Both the position numbers and the translations under genes were made by a program. DNA of 64,000 nt from JAFGBI01 sp964480725 (GTDB lineage Bacteria > Myxococcota_A > Polyangia > Polyangiales > Polyangiaceae), in contig CAYZQO010000006.1 of assembly GCA_964480725.1 (NCBI GenBank), positions 68,496-132,495 on the forward strand, read 5' to 3'. Below the pieces are notes generated by a model that ran no database searches, was not told where the DNA came from, and saw only the letters and a list, made by a program, of their open reading frames with translations. Below are positions 15,622 through 25,813 of this stretch, one piece after another; within the stretch, counting starts at the first letter, position 1, and the number at the start of each line of letters is the position of its first letter.

Positions 15622-16299
15622 TCAGTAGTCCGTATCGCCGTCGTCGCCGGACTCAGTCTTGCGGCCGCTGCCCTTGCCGCCGCCGGAGTCCTCGTCGCCG
15701 GAGTCCTCGTCGCCGGAGTCCTCGCCACCGGAGTCCTCGGCGTCCTCGGTCGGCGCCCCCTCGCCCGAGTCGTCCCAGCCGCCGCCGACGCCACGCTGCT
15801 CCACCTCGTCGGGCATGACGCTGTCGAGGTCCGGCACCACGTTGGCCTGCTTGATGGCCTTCCACTTCTGCCCGAGCTCGTCGTCCTTCAGGCCGCGTTC
15901 GCCCTCGATGTAGTCGGGATCTTTCTCCCCCGCTGCGTCACGATACACGAAGAAACCCTTGCCGCGGGTGTCCGCGGACGGGCCGACCATGCCGATGCGG
16001 TGCTCGACCCACTCGTAGTGCATGACGTTGCCGTCAACCGTGCCGGTGAGCTCTCCCCACGACTCGCCGCTGTCACGGCGCCAGCGGCCGGTCGCCGCGT
16101 CGCCATCGACCTCGAGGTGCAGGTTGCCGTACAGCTGGTCGAAGTAGACCCCCTCCCACTCACCGCCGATAGGCATCTCGTCCGGCTTGACGGTCGCCAC
16201 CTTCGGCCCGTTCTGACCACCGTGGCAGCCCGTCACGACCACCGGGAGGGCCAGCAGCCCCACACAAGCCAGCGCCCAGAAACTGCGTGTCGTCGCCAT
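15622..16299 (-). CDS. Lipoprotein with acidic repeat tail
   Basis: 225 residues from the ATG at 16299, chosen because the signal peptide starts there (ATTRSFWALACVGLLALP) and ends in lipobox VVTGC. The centre (IGGEWEGVYFDQLYGNLHLEVDGDAATGRWR, SWGELTGTVDGNVMHYEW) reads as a small beta-sheet domain. The last about 45 residues are tandem (E/D)DSG repeats, highly acidic and presumably disordered or cation-binding. I do not recognise a family. Confidence 0.75.
   Translation of the reverse strand: MATTRSFWALACVGLLALPVVVTGCHGGQNGPKVATVKPDEMPIGGEWEGVYFDQLYGNLHLEVDGDAATGRWRRDSGESWGELTGTVDGNVMHYEWVEHRIGMVGPSADTRGKGFFVYRDAAGEKDPDYIEGERGLKDDELGQKWKAIKQANVVPDLDSVMPDEVEQRGVGGGWDDSGEGAPTEDAEDSGGEDSGDEDSGDEDSGGGKGSGRKTESGDDGDTDY
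15682..15741 (-). repeat. 15-bp tandem repeat, four units
   Basis: Four copies of GCCGGAGTCCTCGTC with single changes encode the EDSGD repeats at the end of the acidic lipoprotein. The near identity indicates recent slippage; copy number may vary between strains. Confidence 0.85.
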
Positions 16300-16407
16300 G
16301 GCGCGCACTCTAACACCGAAACCACGGTGCCTTTCAAGCGCGCGGTGGGTCACGGGGCCCGCCGCTGGAAATCCCGCCGCGGCGTGGGGGGCTCCGGAGT
16401 GGACGCC

Positions 16408-17316
16408 TCAGCCGGCGAGGAGGGCGGCGCCCAGCGCCCGACCCAGCGCCTCGGCCGCCGCGACCTCGTTCGGCCAGGGACTCCGCACGGTCCGGCGCCG
16501 AAACCCGCCCCCCTCCGGATCCGCGAGGAAGCCCCGCAGCGAGAGGGCGTCACCGTCTCGCACGGCGTAGGCCGCCAGCGGCACCTGGCAGCTGCCCCCG
16601 ACCGCGGCCATCACGCCCCGCTCTGCAGTCACGGCCATGACCGTGTCCGGATCGGCGATCGCCGCCACCAGCGCCAGAACCTCCTCGTCACCCGTGCGCG
16701 CCTCCAGCGCCAGAGCCCCCTGACCGATCGCGGGTAGGCACAGCTCGGGATCGAGCCGCTCCACCACCCGGTCCTCCAGACCGAGTCGCCGCAGACCGGC
16801 GCAGGCCAGCACGATCGCGTCCACCTCGCCGCGCGCGCACTTGGCGAGCCGGGTGTCGACGTTGCCCCGCAGCGGGACGATCTCGAGATCGGGCCTGGCC
16901 AGCGCGAGCTGCCGCGCGCGACGCGGCGAGGAGGTTCCCACGCGACCGCCCGCTGGGAGCTCGCCGAGGCGGGCCCCCGTGCGCGACACCCACGCGTCGC
17001 GCGGGTCCTCACGGCGCGGGTACGCCCCCAGCGTCAGACCCGCGGCGAGCTCGGACGGCACGTCCTTCGCGGAGTGGACCGCGAGTCGCGCAGCCCCGTC
17101 CAGGAGCGCCTGCTCGATTTCCTTCACGAAGAGGCCCTTCCCGCCGATCGTGGCGAGGGAGCGATCCTGAATACGGTCCCCCGTCGTCGTCACGCAGAGC
17201 TCGGTGAACGTCACCGTCGGGTGCCTCGCGCCGAGCTCGGCGATGAGCGCCCGGGCCTGCGCGAGGGCCAGGGGACTGCCCCGCGTCGCGACGGTGACCA
17301 ACCGGGGGCCGCTCAC
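16408..17316 (-). CDS. hemC: Hydroxymethylbilane synthase
   Basis: 302 residues. Polymerises four porphobilinogen molecules into hydroxymethylbilane in haem synthesis. VTVATRGSPLALAQA, SLATIGGKGLFVKEIEQALL and AVHSAKDVP are the conserved N-terminal motifs; GTSSPRRARQL and PLRGNVDTRL the arginine motifs. GSCQVPLAAYA carries the cysteine that binds the dipyrromethane cofactor. The GTG start at 17316 overlaps the hemA stop as GTGA, indicating translational coupling with hemA. Confidence 0.95.
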   Translation of the reverse strand: MSGPRLVTVATRGSPLALAQARALIAELGARHPTVTFTELCVTTTGDRIQDRSLATIGGKGLFVKEIEQALLDGAARLAVHSAKDVPSELAAGLTLGAYPRREDPRDAWVSRTGARLGELPAGGRVGTSSPRRARQLALARPDLEIVPLRGNVDTRLAKCARGEVDAIVLACAGLRRLGLEDRVVERLDPELCLPAIGQGALALEARTGDEEVLALVAAIADPDTVMAVTAERGVMAAVGGSCQVPLAAYAVRDGDALSLRGFLADPEGGGFRRRTVRSPWPNEVAAAEALGRALGAALLAG

Positions 17317-18740
17317 GGCCGCCCTCCGCGAGCGTCCGCCGGCGCCGCGGACTCCACCGTCCCAGGGCGGGGCCCCTCCCGACCGACGCCGTCCGTGCGC
17401 CCGGTCGCGGTGACCGATGCCCCCGTTGCCCCGTCGCCGGGACGCTCGGATCCGACCCCGGCGAGCTCCGCCTCGAGGTCGAAGAGTTCGATCAGGGCGT
17501 CGGAGAGCAGGTCGATCCGGTCGCCATCGGCAGCGCAATCGATGGCGAGCTCACGCAGCTTGCGCGTCGGAGCGTGGCAGATCTTCTTGGTAGCGGCGTG
17601 CAGCATCACCTCGAGCTGGTGCCGCTCCTCGAGACCGAGGTGCTTGAGGCGACCGGCCAGCGTTCGGAAAAGCTCGAACTCGAGCGACTGCCGAACATGG
17701 CGGCGGAGCGCCACGGAGACGGGCGTGGCTCGCTCGCCGACGAACCAGCGACCGAGTCGGTCGACCTCCTCGCTGACGATCCGCTCAGCGGCCTCCGCCT
17801 CGTGGGCGCGGCCGCGGCGCGAGTCGGCGACCAGACGCGAGAAATCGTCGACGTTGTAGCAGAACACGCCATCCAGGCGGTCCACCTCCGGGGCGACGGC
17901 GCGGGGCACCGCCAGATCGATGAAGAACTGGCTCCGGCCCCGGCGCTGCCGCCGGGTGTTGCTCACCAGATCGAGATCGACGACGGGACGCGCCGCCGCG
18001 GTGCTGGCGACCACCACGTCCGCCTCGACGAGGGTGGCGGCCAGGGCGTCCCAGGGCCGGGGCTCGCCGCCGACCGAGCAGGCCACCTCCGCGACCCGCT
18101 CCGCGTTGCGCCCCACGACGAGGACGCGCGCCTGCTCCGAGCGGAGCAGACGGGCGACGCACTCGGCCATCTCTCCCGCTCCGACGAGGACCACCGTACG
18201 ACCCGCGAGCGAGTCGAAGATCTGCCGGGCCAGCTCGAGTGCGACGCTGGGCACGCCGACCTGACCGGCGCCGAGCGCGGTCTCCGTGCGGACCCGCTTG
18301 GCGGCCCGAATCGCGCGGGCGACCGCGCGATCAATCCGGGGACCCACCGTCCCCGCGCGTCGCGCTGTCGCCAGCGCCGCCTTCACCTGCCCCAGGATCT
18401 GTGGCTCCCCGAGCACGAGCGAGTCGAGGGACGCGGCCACCCGAAACAGGTGGCGGAGGGCGGCCGTGCCGACGTGCTCGAACAGGTGCCCGTGGACCTC
18501 AGGCGCCCGTGCAAGCAGCAGCCCCCGAGCCCGCGAGAGCGCCGCCTCGGTGCCCGTGCCGCCGGCGGGCGCCACCACGATCTCGACACGATTGCAGGTC
18601 GAGAGGAGCATGGCCTCAGCCACCTCCGGGAGCGCCACCACCCGCTCCAGCACCGCCGACACCTCGTCGGCCGGGATGGCGATCTGCTCCCGGATCTCGA
18701 TGGGGGCGGTCGCGTGGGAGAGGCCGACGATCCCGATCAC
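17313..18740 (-). CDS. hemA: Glutamyl-tRNA reductase
   Basis: 475 residues from a GTG at 18740. First committed step of the C5 pathway: NADPH-dependent reduction of glutamyl-tRNA to glutamate-1-semialdehyde, consumed by HemL (33.6 kb). MLLSTCNRVEIV contains the catalytic Cys; HLFRVAASLDSLVLGEPQILGQVK is the substrate region; VVLVGAGEMAECVARLL the NADP fold; FIDLAVPRAVAPEV and the helical dimerisation domain follow. A Pro/Gly-rich tail of about 50 residues extends beyond the usual end. Both ends overlap neighbours by GTGA: the CcsA-like gene upstream and hemC downstream. Confidence 0.96.
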   Translation of the reverse strand: MIGIVGLSHATAPIEIREQIAIPADEVSAVLERVVALPEVAEAMLLSTCNRVEIVVAPAGGTGTEAALSRARGLLLARAPEVHGHLFEHVGTAALRHLFRVAASLDSLVLGEPQILGQVKAALATARRAGTVGPRIDRAVARAIRAAKRVRTETALGAGQVGVPSVALELARQIFDSLAGRTVVLVGAGEMAECVARLLRSEQARVLVVGRNAERVAEVACSVGGEPRPWDALAATLVEADVVVASTAAARPVVDLDLVSNTRRQRRGRSQFFIDLAVPRAVAPEVDRLDGVFCYNVDDFSRLVADSRRGRAHEAEAAERIVSEEVDRLGRWFVGERATPVSVALRRHVRQSLEFELFRTLAGRLKHLGLEERHQLEVMLHAATKKICHAPTRKLRELAIDCAADGDRIDLLSDALIELFDLEAELAGVGSERPGDGATGASVTATGRTDGVGREGPRPGTVESAAPADARGGRP

Positions 18741-19543
18741 GGGCCACCCCCGAGGGCGGGACGGAGCAGATAGCCGAACAGGACGAGCAGGACGCTCGCG
18801 GCGCCGATCATGGCCGCCCAGGCGGCACGGCGCCCACGCCATCCGGCGACCGAGCGCAGGACCAGCGCGGCGGCTACCACGCACCACGCCACGTATGTCA
18901 GCACCACGCGAGCCACGCCGAGCGGATCCCCCGTGACCAGCCGGGACGAGAACATCGCGCCCGTCACGATGCCGACGGTGAGCAGGGGAAACCCGACGAG
19001 CACGAGGCGGTGGGCGGCCACGTCCAACACGTCCAGGGGCGGCAGCCGCACCCGGGTTCGTGGCGGACGCTTGGACTTGAGGCGCCCCTCTTGAAACAAA
19101 TACAGCGCGCCCATCGCGCCCGCGACGAGGAACACCCCCAGCCCGCCGAGGTTGGCCGCGACGTGCACCGCGAGCAGCGCCGGCCGATCCATCGCAACTT
19201 CGGTGGTCGAGACGAATTCGGCGGCGACGAGGAAGCTGAGGGCGACCGGGGCGACGAACGCACCGAGCGCCTGCAGGCGCCCGCGGAGGACGGCGAGGTA
19301 AGCGAGCACGACCGCCACCGCTGCGAGGCTGAGCGCCGTGTCCAGCGCGAGGAGCGGACACCCGTGGCGGGCGAGGCCGGTGGCGGCGAGGTGGCCGAGG
19401 TGGGCGATCGCCCCGAGCCCGAGCAGCCACGGCGCCACCCACACTGCCCGCCCATGACCGGTCAGGTGCAAAAAGAACAGCACCGTCGCGGTCGCGTAGG
19501 CCGCCGCCCCCGTCAGAAACTCGGCGTGGTCGAGGGGCAGCAT
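18737..19543 (-). CDS. CcsA/HemX-like cytochrome c assembly membrane protein
   Basis: 268 residues with about eight hydrophobic segments. LAVHVAANLGGLGVFLVAGAMGALYLFQEGRLKSK and FPLLTVGIVTGAMFS match the CcsA/CcmC/HemX (PF01578) family; a tryptophan-rich WWD haem loop is not obvious, which favours the HemX group. In many bacteria HemX precedes hemA and affects GluTR level. Here the stop overlaps the hemA start (GTGA), supporting a haem-related role. The ATG at 19543 is the first start near the first membrane segment. Confidence 0.8.
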   Translation of the reverse strand: MLPLDHAEFLTGAAAYATATVLFFLHLTGHGRAVWVAPWLLGLGAIAHLGHLAATGLARHGCPLLALDTALSLAAVAVVLAYLAVLRGRLQALGAFVAPVALSFLVAAEFVSTTEVAMDRPALLAVHVAANLGGLGVFLVAGAMGALYLFQEGRLKSKRPPRTRVRLPPLDVLDVAAHRLVLVGFPLLTVGIVTGAMFSSRLVTGDPLGVARVVLTYVAWCVVAAALVLRSVAGWRGRRAAWAAMIGAASVLLVLFGYLLRPALGGGP

Positions 19544-19590
19544 GCGACGTCTCCAGGCGCCCGCGTCTTGCGCCTCCGACCGTATGCCAT

Positions 19591-19986
19591 CTACCCGAGC
19601 CCGCGCACGCGAAACCGTGCGACGAGGTCCGCCTCCGTCAGAGGACGGCCCGCGGCCGCACCCGGGCCCGCCGACGAGGTTCGCGACCCGGCACCGGGAG
19701 TCACCACGAAGCCCGGGACCACCTCGTAGGCGAGGTTCCCGATGATCATCGAGGCGCCGAGGAGCTCCGCGCCGAGCTCCGCGAGGAAGCTCGCGCTCTT
19801 GACCCTGCCAACGATGTCGTACAGATCCGCCGCGCCCGTGACCTCTCGCAGCACGCGCACCGCCTCGACGAGCCGGAGGTTCCACCCCTCGGGCTCGAGC
19901 CGGAGCTCCGACGCCCGGAGCTCCGCCCTGCCCTCGGCGAGCCACTCGTCGAGCGTGACCTGCGGGATGAACACGCGGTTCTGCAT
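19591..19986 (-). CDS. Conserved-looking hypothetical protein upstream of the haem genes
   Basis: 131 residues, no signal peptide. VFIPQVTLDEWLAEGRAEL, LRLVEAVRVLREVTG, GRVKSASFLAELGAELLGASMIIGNLAYEVVPGFVV are compact folded-looking segments; a Gly/Ala linker and RPLTEADLVARFRV end it. The DLYDIVGRVKS pattern is reminiscent of small myxobacterial proteins of unknown role. It sits 47 nt before the CcsA-like gene and 61 nt after the LysM gene on the same strand, so it may belong to one transcript. Confidence 0.7.
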   Translation of the reverse strand: MQNRVFIPQVTLDEWLAEGRAELRASELRLEPEGWNLRLVEAVRVLREVTGAADLYDIVGRVKSASFLAELGAELLGASMIIGNLAYEVVPGFVVTPGAGSRTSSAGPGAAAGRPLTEADLVARFRVRGLG

Positions 19987-20047
19987 GGGAGAGGTCCAAC
20001 CCCGAGCGGGCGGCGTGCACCCCCGCGGTCCGGCACTGCCCTTGCGG

Positions 20048-21412
20048 TCAGTACCCGACTCGCGCGAGCGCTCGGTCGCCGAGCTCGAGCTCGAGCTTCG
20101 ATTCCATGACCAGCGCGACGCTGGTCTGCTTCTGGGTGCGAATCACCCTGAGCTCCGCCACAACCTCGTCGGGGAAGTCCGAGTCTTCACCGACGATCGG
20201 GATGGGCTCGGACCGGACCCAGTCTGGGTCCTCGACCCGCATGCGATGGCGGCCGATTCGCCGGGTCAGCTTCATCGAGTTGCGCCAGGTGTCGCCGCGG
20301 CGGATGACGAAGAGGCGATTGCCCGGAACGAGCCCGTCCTCCGAACCCCGATCGATGAACACGACCTGGTGCCCGCCGAACAGGACGTTGGGGTAGAAAC
20401 TGTCAACGATGACCGCCCACAGGTCGGCCTCGGAGGGCCGCGGCGGCACGACGTCGACGCGCTCGGTGCCCGGGCCGACACTGGTACCGCGCTCGATCAG
20501 GTTCGACGCTCCGAGGATCTCACCGGCGGCAACGCGGGTCTTCTCGTCATACTCGTCGACCCGCAAGGTACCGACGATTTCGACGATCTGGCCCTCCGGG
20601 TGGCGCGATCCCTGAACCTCGCGCACCTCACGCCGCGGCACGAAGAGTGTGAGCACCTGGCCGGGGCTAGCCTCGACGCCGGGCCGCAGGATCGCGTAGA
20701 TGCGCATCCCGGACGAGAAGAGCTGGACCTCGTCGTCGCCACCGGCGACGGTGCCCCAAACGTCCTTCTCGGGGTCGCCGATGTAGCCCTGGTTGCGCAG
20801 GAAGACCGTGCCGGGTGCAACGCCACCACCGTCGCGGAAGGCGGCACCACGCGCCGACGCCGCCGGGCCTGAGCCGCCGGCGCCGGATCGCAGCCGAAGC
20901 TGGTCGCCCGGATAGATCCAGTGCGGGTTCTGCAGCTGCGGGTTGTAGCTCCAGACTTCCGGCCACTTCCACGGGTTCTTGTAGTACTGGTCGCAGATCT
21001 CCCAGAGCGTGTCGCCCTTCTTGACCGTGTGCAGGGAAGGCGCTCGGGAGGACGAGGTGACGATCACCCCCTCGGCGTTGGCGCCACCCCGCAGGGTGCC
21101 GGGCGAACCCGACGCCGAGAGGTCGAAGCCGTCGCCTCCGCTCGAACCGGCGGTGACCGGCCGCGCGCTCGAGGGCAGACCGGCGTTGACGTCGGTTCCG
21201 GGACCCGGGACGCCGTAGGGGACCGTGGTCGTGGTCACGGTCGTCACCTCCGACGGCTCGGCGACGCCCGCGGTCGGGTCGATGTTGGCCTCGGTCGGCT
21301 CCGGGATCTCGGTGGGAGCGGCCTCGCCTCCCGCCTCCTGGGCCCGAGCCGACGTCGCGAGCAGCGCTCCGAGCGCCGCGAGCACCGCCGCCTCTCGCGA
21401 ACCTCGCCTCAT
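20048..21412 (-). CDS. LysM-domain secreted protein
   Basis: 454 residues. Signal peptide to about residue 24 (ATSARAQ), a Thr/Gly-rich spacer, then a LysM domain at about 130-175 (HTVKKGDTLWEICDQYYKNP, NPQLQNPHWIYPGDQLRL), binding peptidoglycan. The rest is beta-rich with no named domain, including FLRNQGYIG, YAILRPGVEASPGQVLTLF and VFIDRGSEDGLVPGNRLFVIRRGD; this layout is common in LysM proteins of myxobacteria. The ATG overlaps the stop of the preceding lipoprotein gene (ATGA), so the two are coupled. Confidence 0.88.
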   Translation of the reverse strand: MRRGSREAAVLAALGALLATSARAQEAGGEAAPTEIPEPTEANIDPTAGVAEPSEVTTVTTTTVPYGVPGPGTDVNAGLPSSARPVTAGSSGGDGFDLSASGSPGTLRGGANAEGVIVTSSSRAPSLHTVKKGDTLWEICDQYYKNPWKWPEVWSYNPQLQNPHWIYPGDQLRLRSGAGGSGPAASARGAAFRDGGGVAPGTVFLRNQGYIGDPEKDVWGTVAGGDDEVQLFSSGMRIYAILRPGVEASPGQVLTLFVPRREVREVQGSRHPEGQIVEIVGTLRVDEYDEKTRVAAGEILGASNLIERGTSVGPGTERVDVVPPRPSEADLWAVIVDSFYPNVLFGGHQVVFIDRGSEDGLVPGNRLFVIRRGDTWRNSMKLTRRIGRHRMRVEDPDWVRSEPIPIVGEDSDFPDEVVAELRVIRTQKQTSVALVMESKLELELGDRALARVGY

Positions 21413-21978
21413 GATCCTGCCCTCCTCGCGGGAGCGAGCGCCGCAGGCCGCCGCGCCGCCGACGCCTCATCTTGCCGCACACCGGCCCCGAGCGCCCGGG
21501 GTTCCCCTCGCCGGGGTGGGGCCTCGCTCGTCGGCGCCGGCTCGCGGGTTTCGATACGATCGCCGGACCCTTGGATCAGCAGCCGGGGGGCGTCCTCCTC
21601 CGCAGCCCCGGAAGGCTTCCCCGACGCTGGTGTCCCCTCGCCGGCCGGCGGCTCCGGCGGCGGCTCCACGGGAGAGGGGCCGAGCCGGACGACGTCGAGG
21701 GCGGGCCGCTCCGAGCGGTCCCGCGGACCCGACGGCGCGGCGCTGCCGCCCCCGCTGGCCTTCCGGGCAGAGAGCTCCAGCGCCCCGATCCGGGCTTCAA
21801 GGCGGTCGTTGGCGCCCTCGAGCAGGTCCACCTGGTCCTCCAGCGCGTGGAGCTGCTGTTCGGCCGCGTCGCGCCGAGTCGCGCACCCGGCGCCGCCGAG
21901 CAGGACGGAGAGGCCCAGGGCGCCACCTCCGAGCAGGAGCCGCGACCGACTGGAAAACAACGGGATACACCGACGCAT
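21409..21978 (-). CDS. Coiled-coil lipoprotein coupled to the LysM gene
   Basis: 189 residues from the ATG at 21978. MRRC start, hydrophobic LLLGGGALGLSVLLGG, lipobox GAGC, then a heptad helix (AEQQLHALEDQVDLLEGANDRLEARIGAL) like the trimerisation helix of CpoB/YbgF. A long Pro/Ala/Arg-rich disordered tail follows. The stop overlaps the LysM gene start (ATGA). The pair probably works at the peptidoglycan-outer membrane interface; the function is unknown. Confidence 0.7.
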   Translation of the reverse strand: MRRCIPLFSSRSRLLLGGGALGLSVLLGGAGCATRRDAAEQQLHALEDQVDLLEGANDRLEARIGALELSARKASGGGSAAPSGPRDRSERPALDVVRLGPSPVEPPPEPPAGEGTPASGKPSGAAEEDAPRLLIQGSGDRIETREPAPTSEAPPRRGEPRALGAGVRQDEASAARRPAALAPARRAGS

Positions 21979-22081
21979 GGCGAGCCGATCGTAGGGGGGC
22001 GGCGCGGATCCGGCCAAGGTTCTGGCGCCGGCCAGGCGGTGTTTCTGGACGGACCCCATCGACGCGCCTACCCTGCCCGCA

Positions 22082-22924
22082 GTGGGTCGACGACGCTCCA
22101 TCTTCCCCCGGGGCCTGCCCCGCCGAGTCGATCTCGGCAAGGTCCTGTTCGTGCTCCCGAACGCGGTCACCATGGCCAGCGTTTACTGCGGGTTCTCGAG
22201 CATCCTGATCGTGGCACGGGACCAACCGACGCGGGGCGACCTGCACTCCGCCGCCGTGCTGCTCTTTTTCGCGATGCTGTTCGACGTGCTCGACGGCCGC
22301 ATCGCCCGCCTCACGCGGACGCAGAGCGCCTTCGGCCTACAGCTCGACTCGCTGGCCGACGTGATCTCGTTCGGGGTGGCGCCCGCGCTCCTCGTGCACC
22401 GCTGGGTACTGCACCGGTACGAGATCGCCGGCGCGCTGGCCGCATTCCTGTTCGTCGCCTGCGGCGCGATCCGGCTCGCCCGCTTCAACGTGACGAACGC
22501 AGACCCGAAGACGAAGGCGCCCGGACGCTACACCGTCGGGCTGCCGATCCCGCCGGCGGCGGGAATCCTGGTGTCCCTGCTGGTCGTCAACCAGGCGCTC
22601 GAAGGTGCCCTCGGCGACGAGCGCTACACGATGCCGCTCGTCGTGGTCACCTTCGCGCTGAGCGCGCTCATGGTTTCCACGGTGCGGTTCCGATCGTTCA
22701 AGGATCTCCGTGAGAACCGGGGAACCATGCTGCTCGTCTTCCTCGGCGTCGGCTCGAGCCTGATCGTCTGGGCGTGGTCGGGACGGCCTGAGCTGGTGCT
22801 GGCGTGGCTCCCTACCTTCTACGTCCTGATCGGGTTGCTCGAGGCAGTGCGCGAGCTCGGGCACCGCGTGGTCAGCCTGCTCACGCGGCCCAGCACCCCC
22901 CCGCCCACCGGCGACCCGCGCTGA
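22082..22924 (+). CDS. pssA: CDP-diacylglycerol--serine O-phosphatidyltransferase
   Basis: 280 residues, GTG start. Makes phosphatidylserine, the precursor of phosphatidylethanolamine, at the inner membrane. The CDP-alcohol phosphotransferase signature D-G-x2-A-R-x8-G-x3-D-x3-D is intact from Asp71 (DGRIAR to GLQLDSLAD). About seven membrane segments follow; LFVLPNAVTMASVYCGFSSI and GRYTVGLPIPPAAG are typical of the PssA branch rather than PgsA. No psd gene is next to it. Confidence 0.93.
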   Translation: MGRRRSIFPRGLPRRVDLGKVLFVLPNAVTMASVYCGFSSILIVARDQPTRGDLHSAAVLLFFAMLFDVLDGRIARLTRTQSAFGLQLDSLADVISFGVAPALLVHRWVLHRYEIAGALAAFLFVACGAIRLARFNVTNADPKTKAPGRYTVGLPIPPAAGILVSLLVVNQALEGALGDERYTMPLVVVTFALSALMVSTVRFRSFKDLRENRGTMLLVFLGVGSSLIVWAWSGRPELVLAWLPTFYVLIGLLEAVRELGHRVVSLLTRPSTPPPTGDPR

Positions 22925-22999
22925 CCGCCGCGCCACGGCATCGCCCGGGCCACGGCCGCGCCCACGCGGGGTGGGGTGCCGCTCTGCTCGGCAGATGCT

Positions 23000-24949
<1,950 letters not shown>

Positions 24950-25029
24950 GGGCGGTTCCCACGAATCCCGCGGTCGCCGACGGCTGCCCCGCGTTGCACG
25001 AGCAGGCGGCGTTGGCTATTACCGCGGGG

Positions 25030-25758
25030 ATGCCGCGGCTCGACCACCTGGCGCTCCTCGTCGTCGTGGGACTGGGGCTGGTGGCCTGTCCGCGACGCCC
25101 GGACGACCCCCGGGGGACCAGCGCCTCGACCCCGAGCGCGGCAGAGCTCGAGCCGTTGCGGCTGCGCGACGACACGCCTTCGCTGCTGCTCACGTGGGCG
25201 GACGCGCAGGGCGACTTCCACGTCGTCCAGCGCATCGCCGACGTCCCACAGGAGGCGCGCTCGGCGGTCCGGGTCGTCCAAACAACGCGCGAGGCGGGGA
25301 CCGGAGAGCTGGTCTACGTCGCCGACCTGCGCCAGCAGCGCCCCGACGGCACCTATCCGGTGGAGACGCGGAGCCGCGCCGCCTGGGAGGAGGTCGGCGC
25401 GGCGCGGCGCCAGGCCCGGCTGGAGGCGCTCGCACCGAGCGCCCTCCCGCCGCCAGCGTCGGCGTCGGGCGCCGCCCCCACCGGCGGGTTCGTCGTCCAG
25501 GTCTACGGAGCCGACTGGTGCAAGCCCTGCAAGGACGTGGAGCGGTACCTGCGGCAGCGGGGGGTGCGGGTGGAGCACAAGGACGTCGAGGCGGATCCGC
25601 TCGCGCGCGCCGAGCTCGAGCGCAAGCTTCGCGCGTCGAACCTCCCCGCAACCGCCCAGATCCCCATCATCGACATCCGCGGTCGCCTCCTCGTCGGCTT
25701 CAGCCCCAGCGCCCTCGACAGCGCGCTGAAGGCCGCCGAAGCGGTGCGCGCGCTGTGA
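25030..25758 (+). CDS. Glutaredoxin/thioredoxin-fold lipoprotein
   Basis: 242 residues from an ATG at 25030. Lipobox LGLVAC, then a domain of about 100 residues (LLLTWADAQGDFHVVQRI) without a known name, an Ala/Pro hinge, and a C-terminal glutaredoxin-like domain: VQVYGADWCKPCKDVERYL (CxxC at Cys164 and Cys167), KDVEADPLARAELER, IPIIDIRGRLLVGFSP. The cis-Pro loop is QIPIID. Being secreted, it would act on disulphides in the periplasm. CKPC is a thioredoxin-like rather than glutaredoxin-like active site. Confidence 0.85.
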   Translation: MPRLDHLALLVVVGLGLVACPRRPDDPRGTSASTPSAAELEPLRLRDDTPSLLLTWADAQGDFHVVQRIADVPQEARSAVRVVQTTREAGTGELVYVADLRQQRPDGTYPVETRSRAAWEEVGAARRQARLEALAPSALPPPASASGAAPTGGFVVQVYGADWCKPCKDVERYLRQRGVRVEHKDVEADPLARAELERKLRASNLPATAQIPIIDIRGRLLVGFSPSALDSALKAAEAVRAL

Positions 25759-25762
25759 GGCG

Positions 25763-25786
25763 CGCGGGGCACGCGCGCGCCCCGCG
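25763..25786. terminator. GC-rich hairpin between convergent genes
   Basis: CGCGGGGC and GCCCCGCG make a perfect 8-bp stem with an 8-nt CG-repeat loop, 5 nt after the glutaredoxin-like gene stop and before the convergent DUF1444-like gene end. There is no T-run on either side, so this is at best a weak or Rho-assisted bidirectional terminator. Confidence 0.4.
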
Positions 25787-25813
25787 GTCCGCCAGGAGGC
25801 CACCGTTCCGGGA

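Noticed and set aside
15682..15741. Regular 15-bp repeats considered as a CRISPR-like array
   Set aside because: Units are contiguous without spacers and encode the EDSGD repeats of a lipoprotein.
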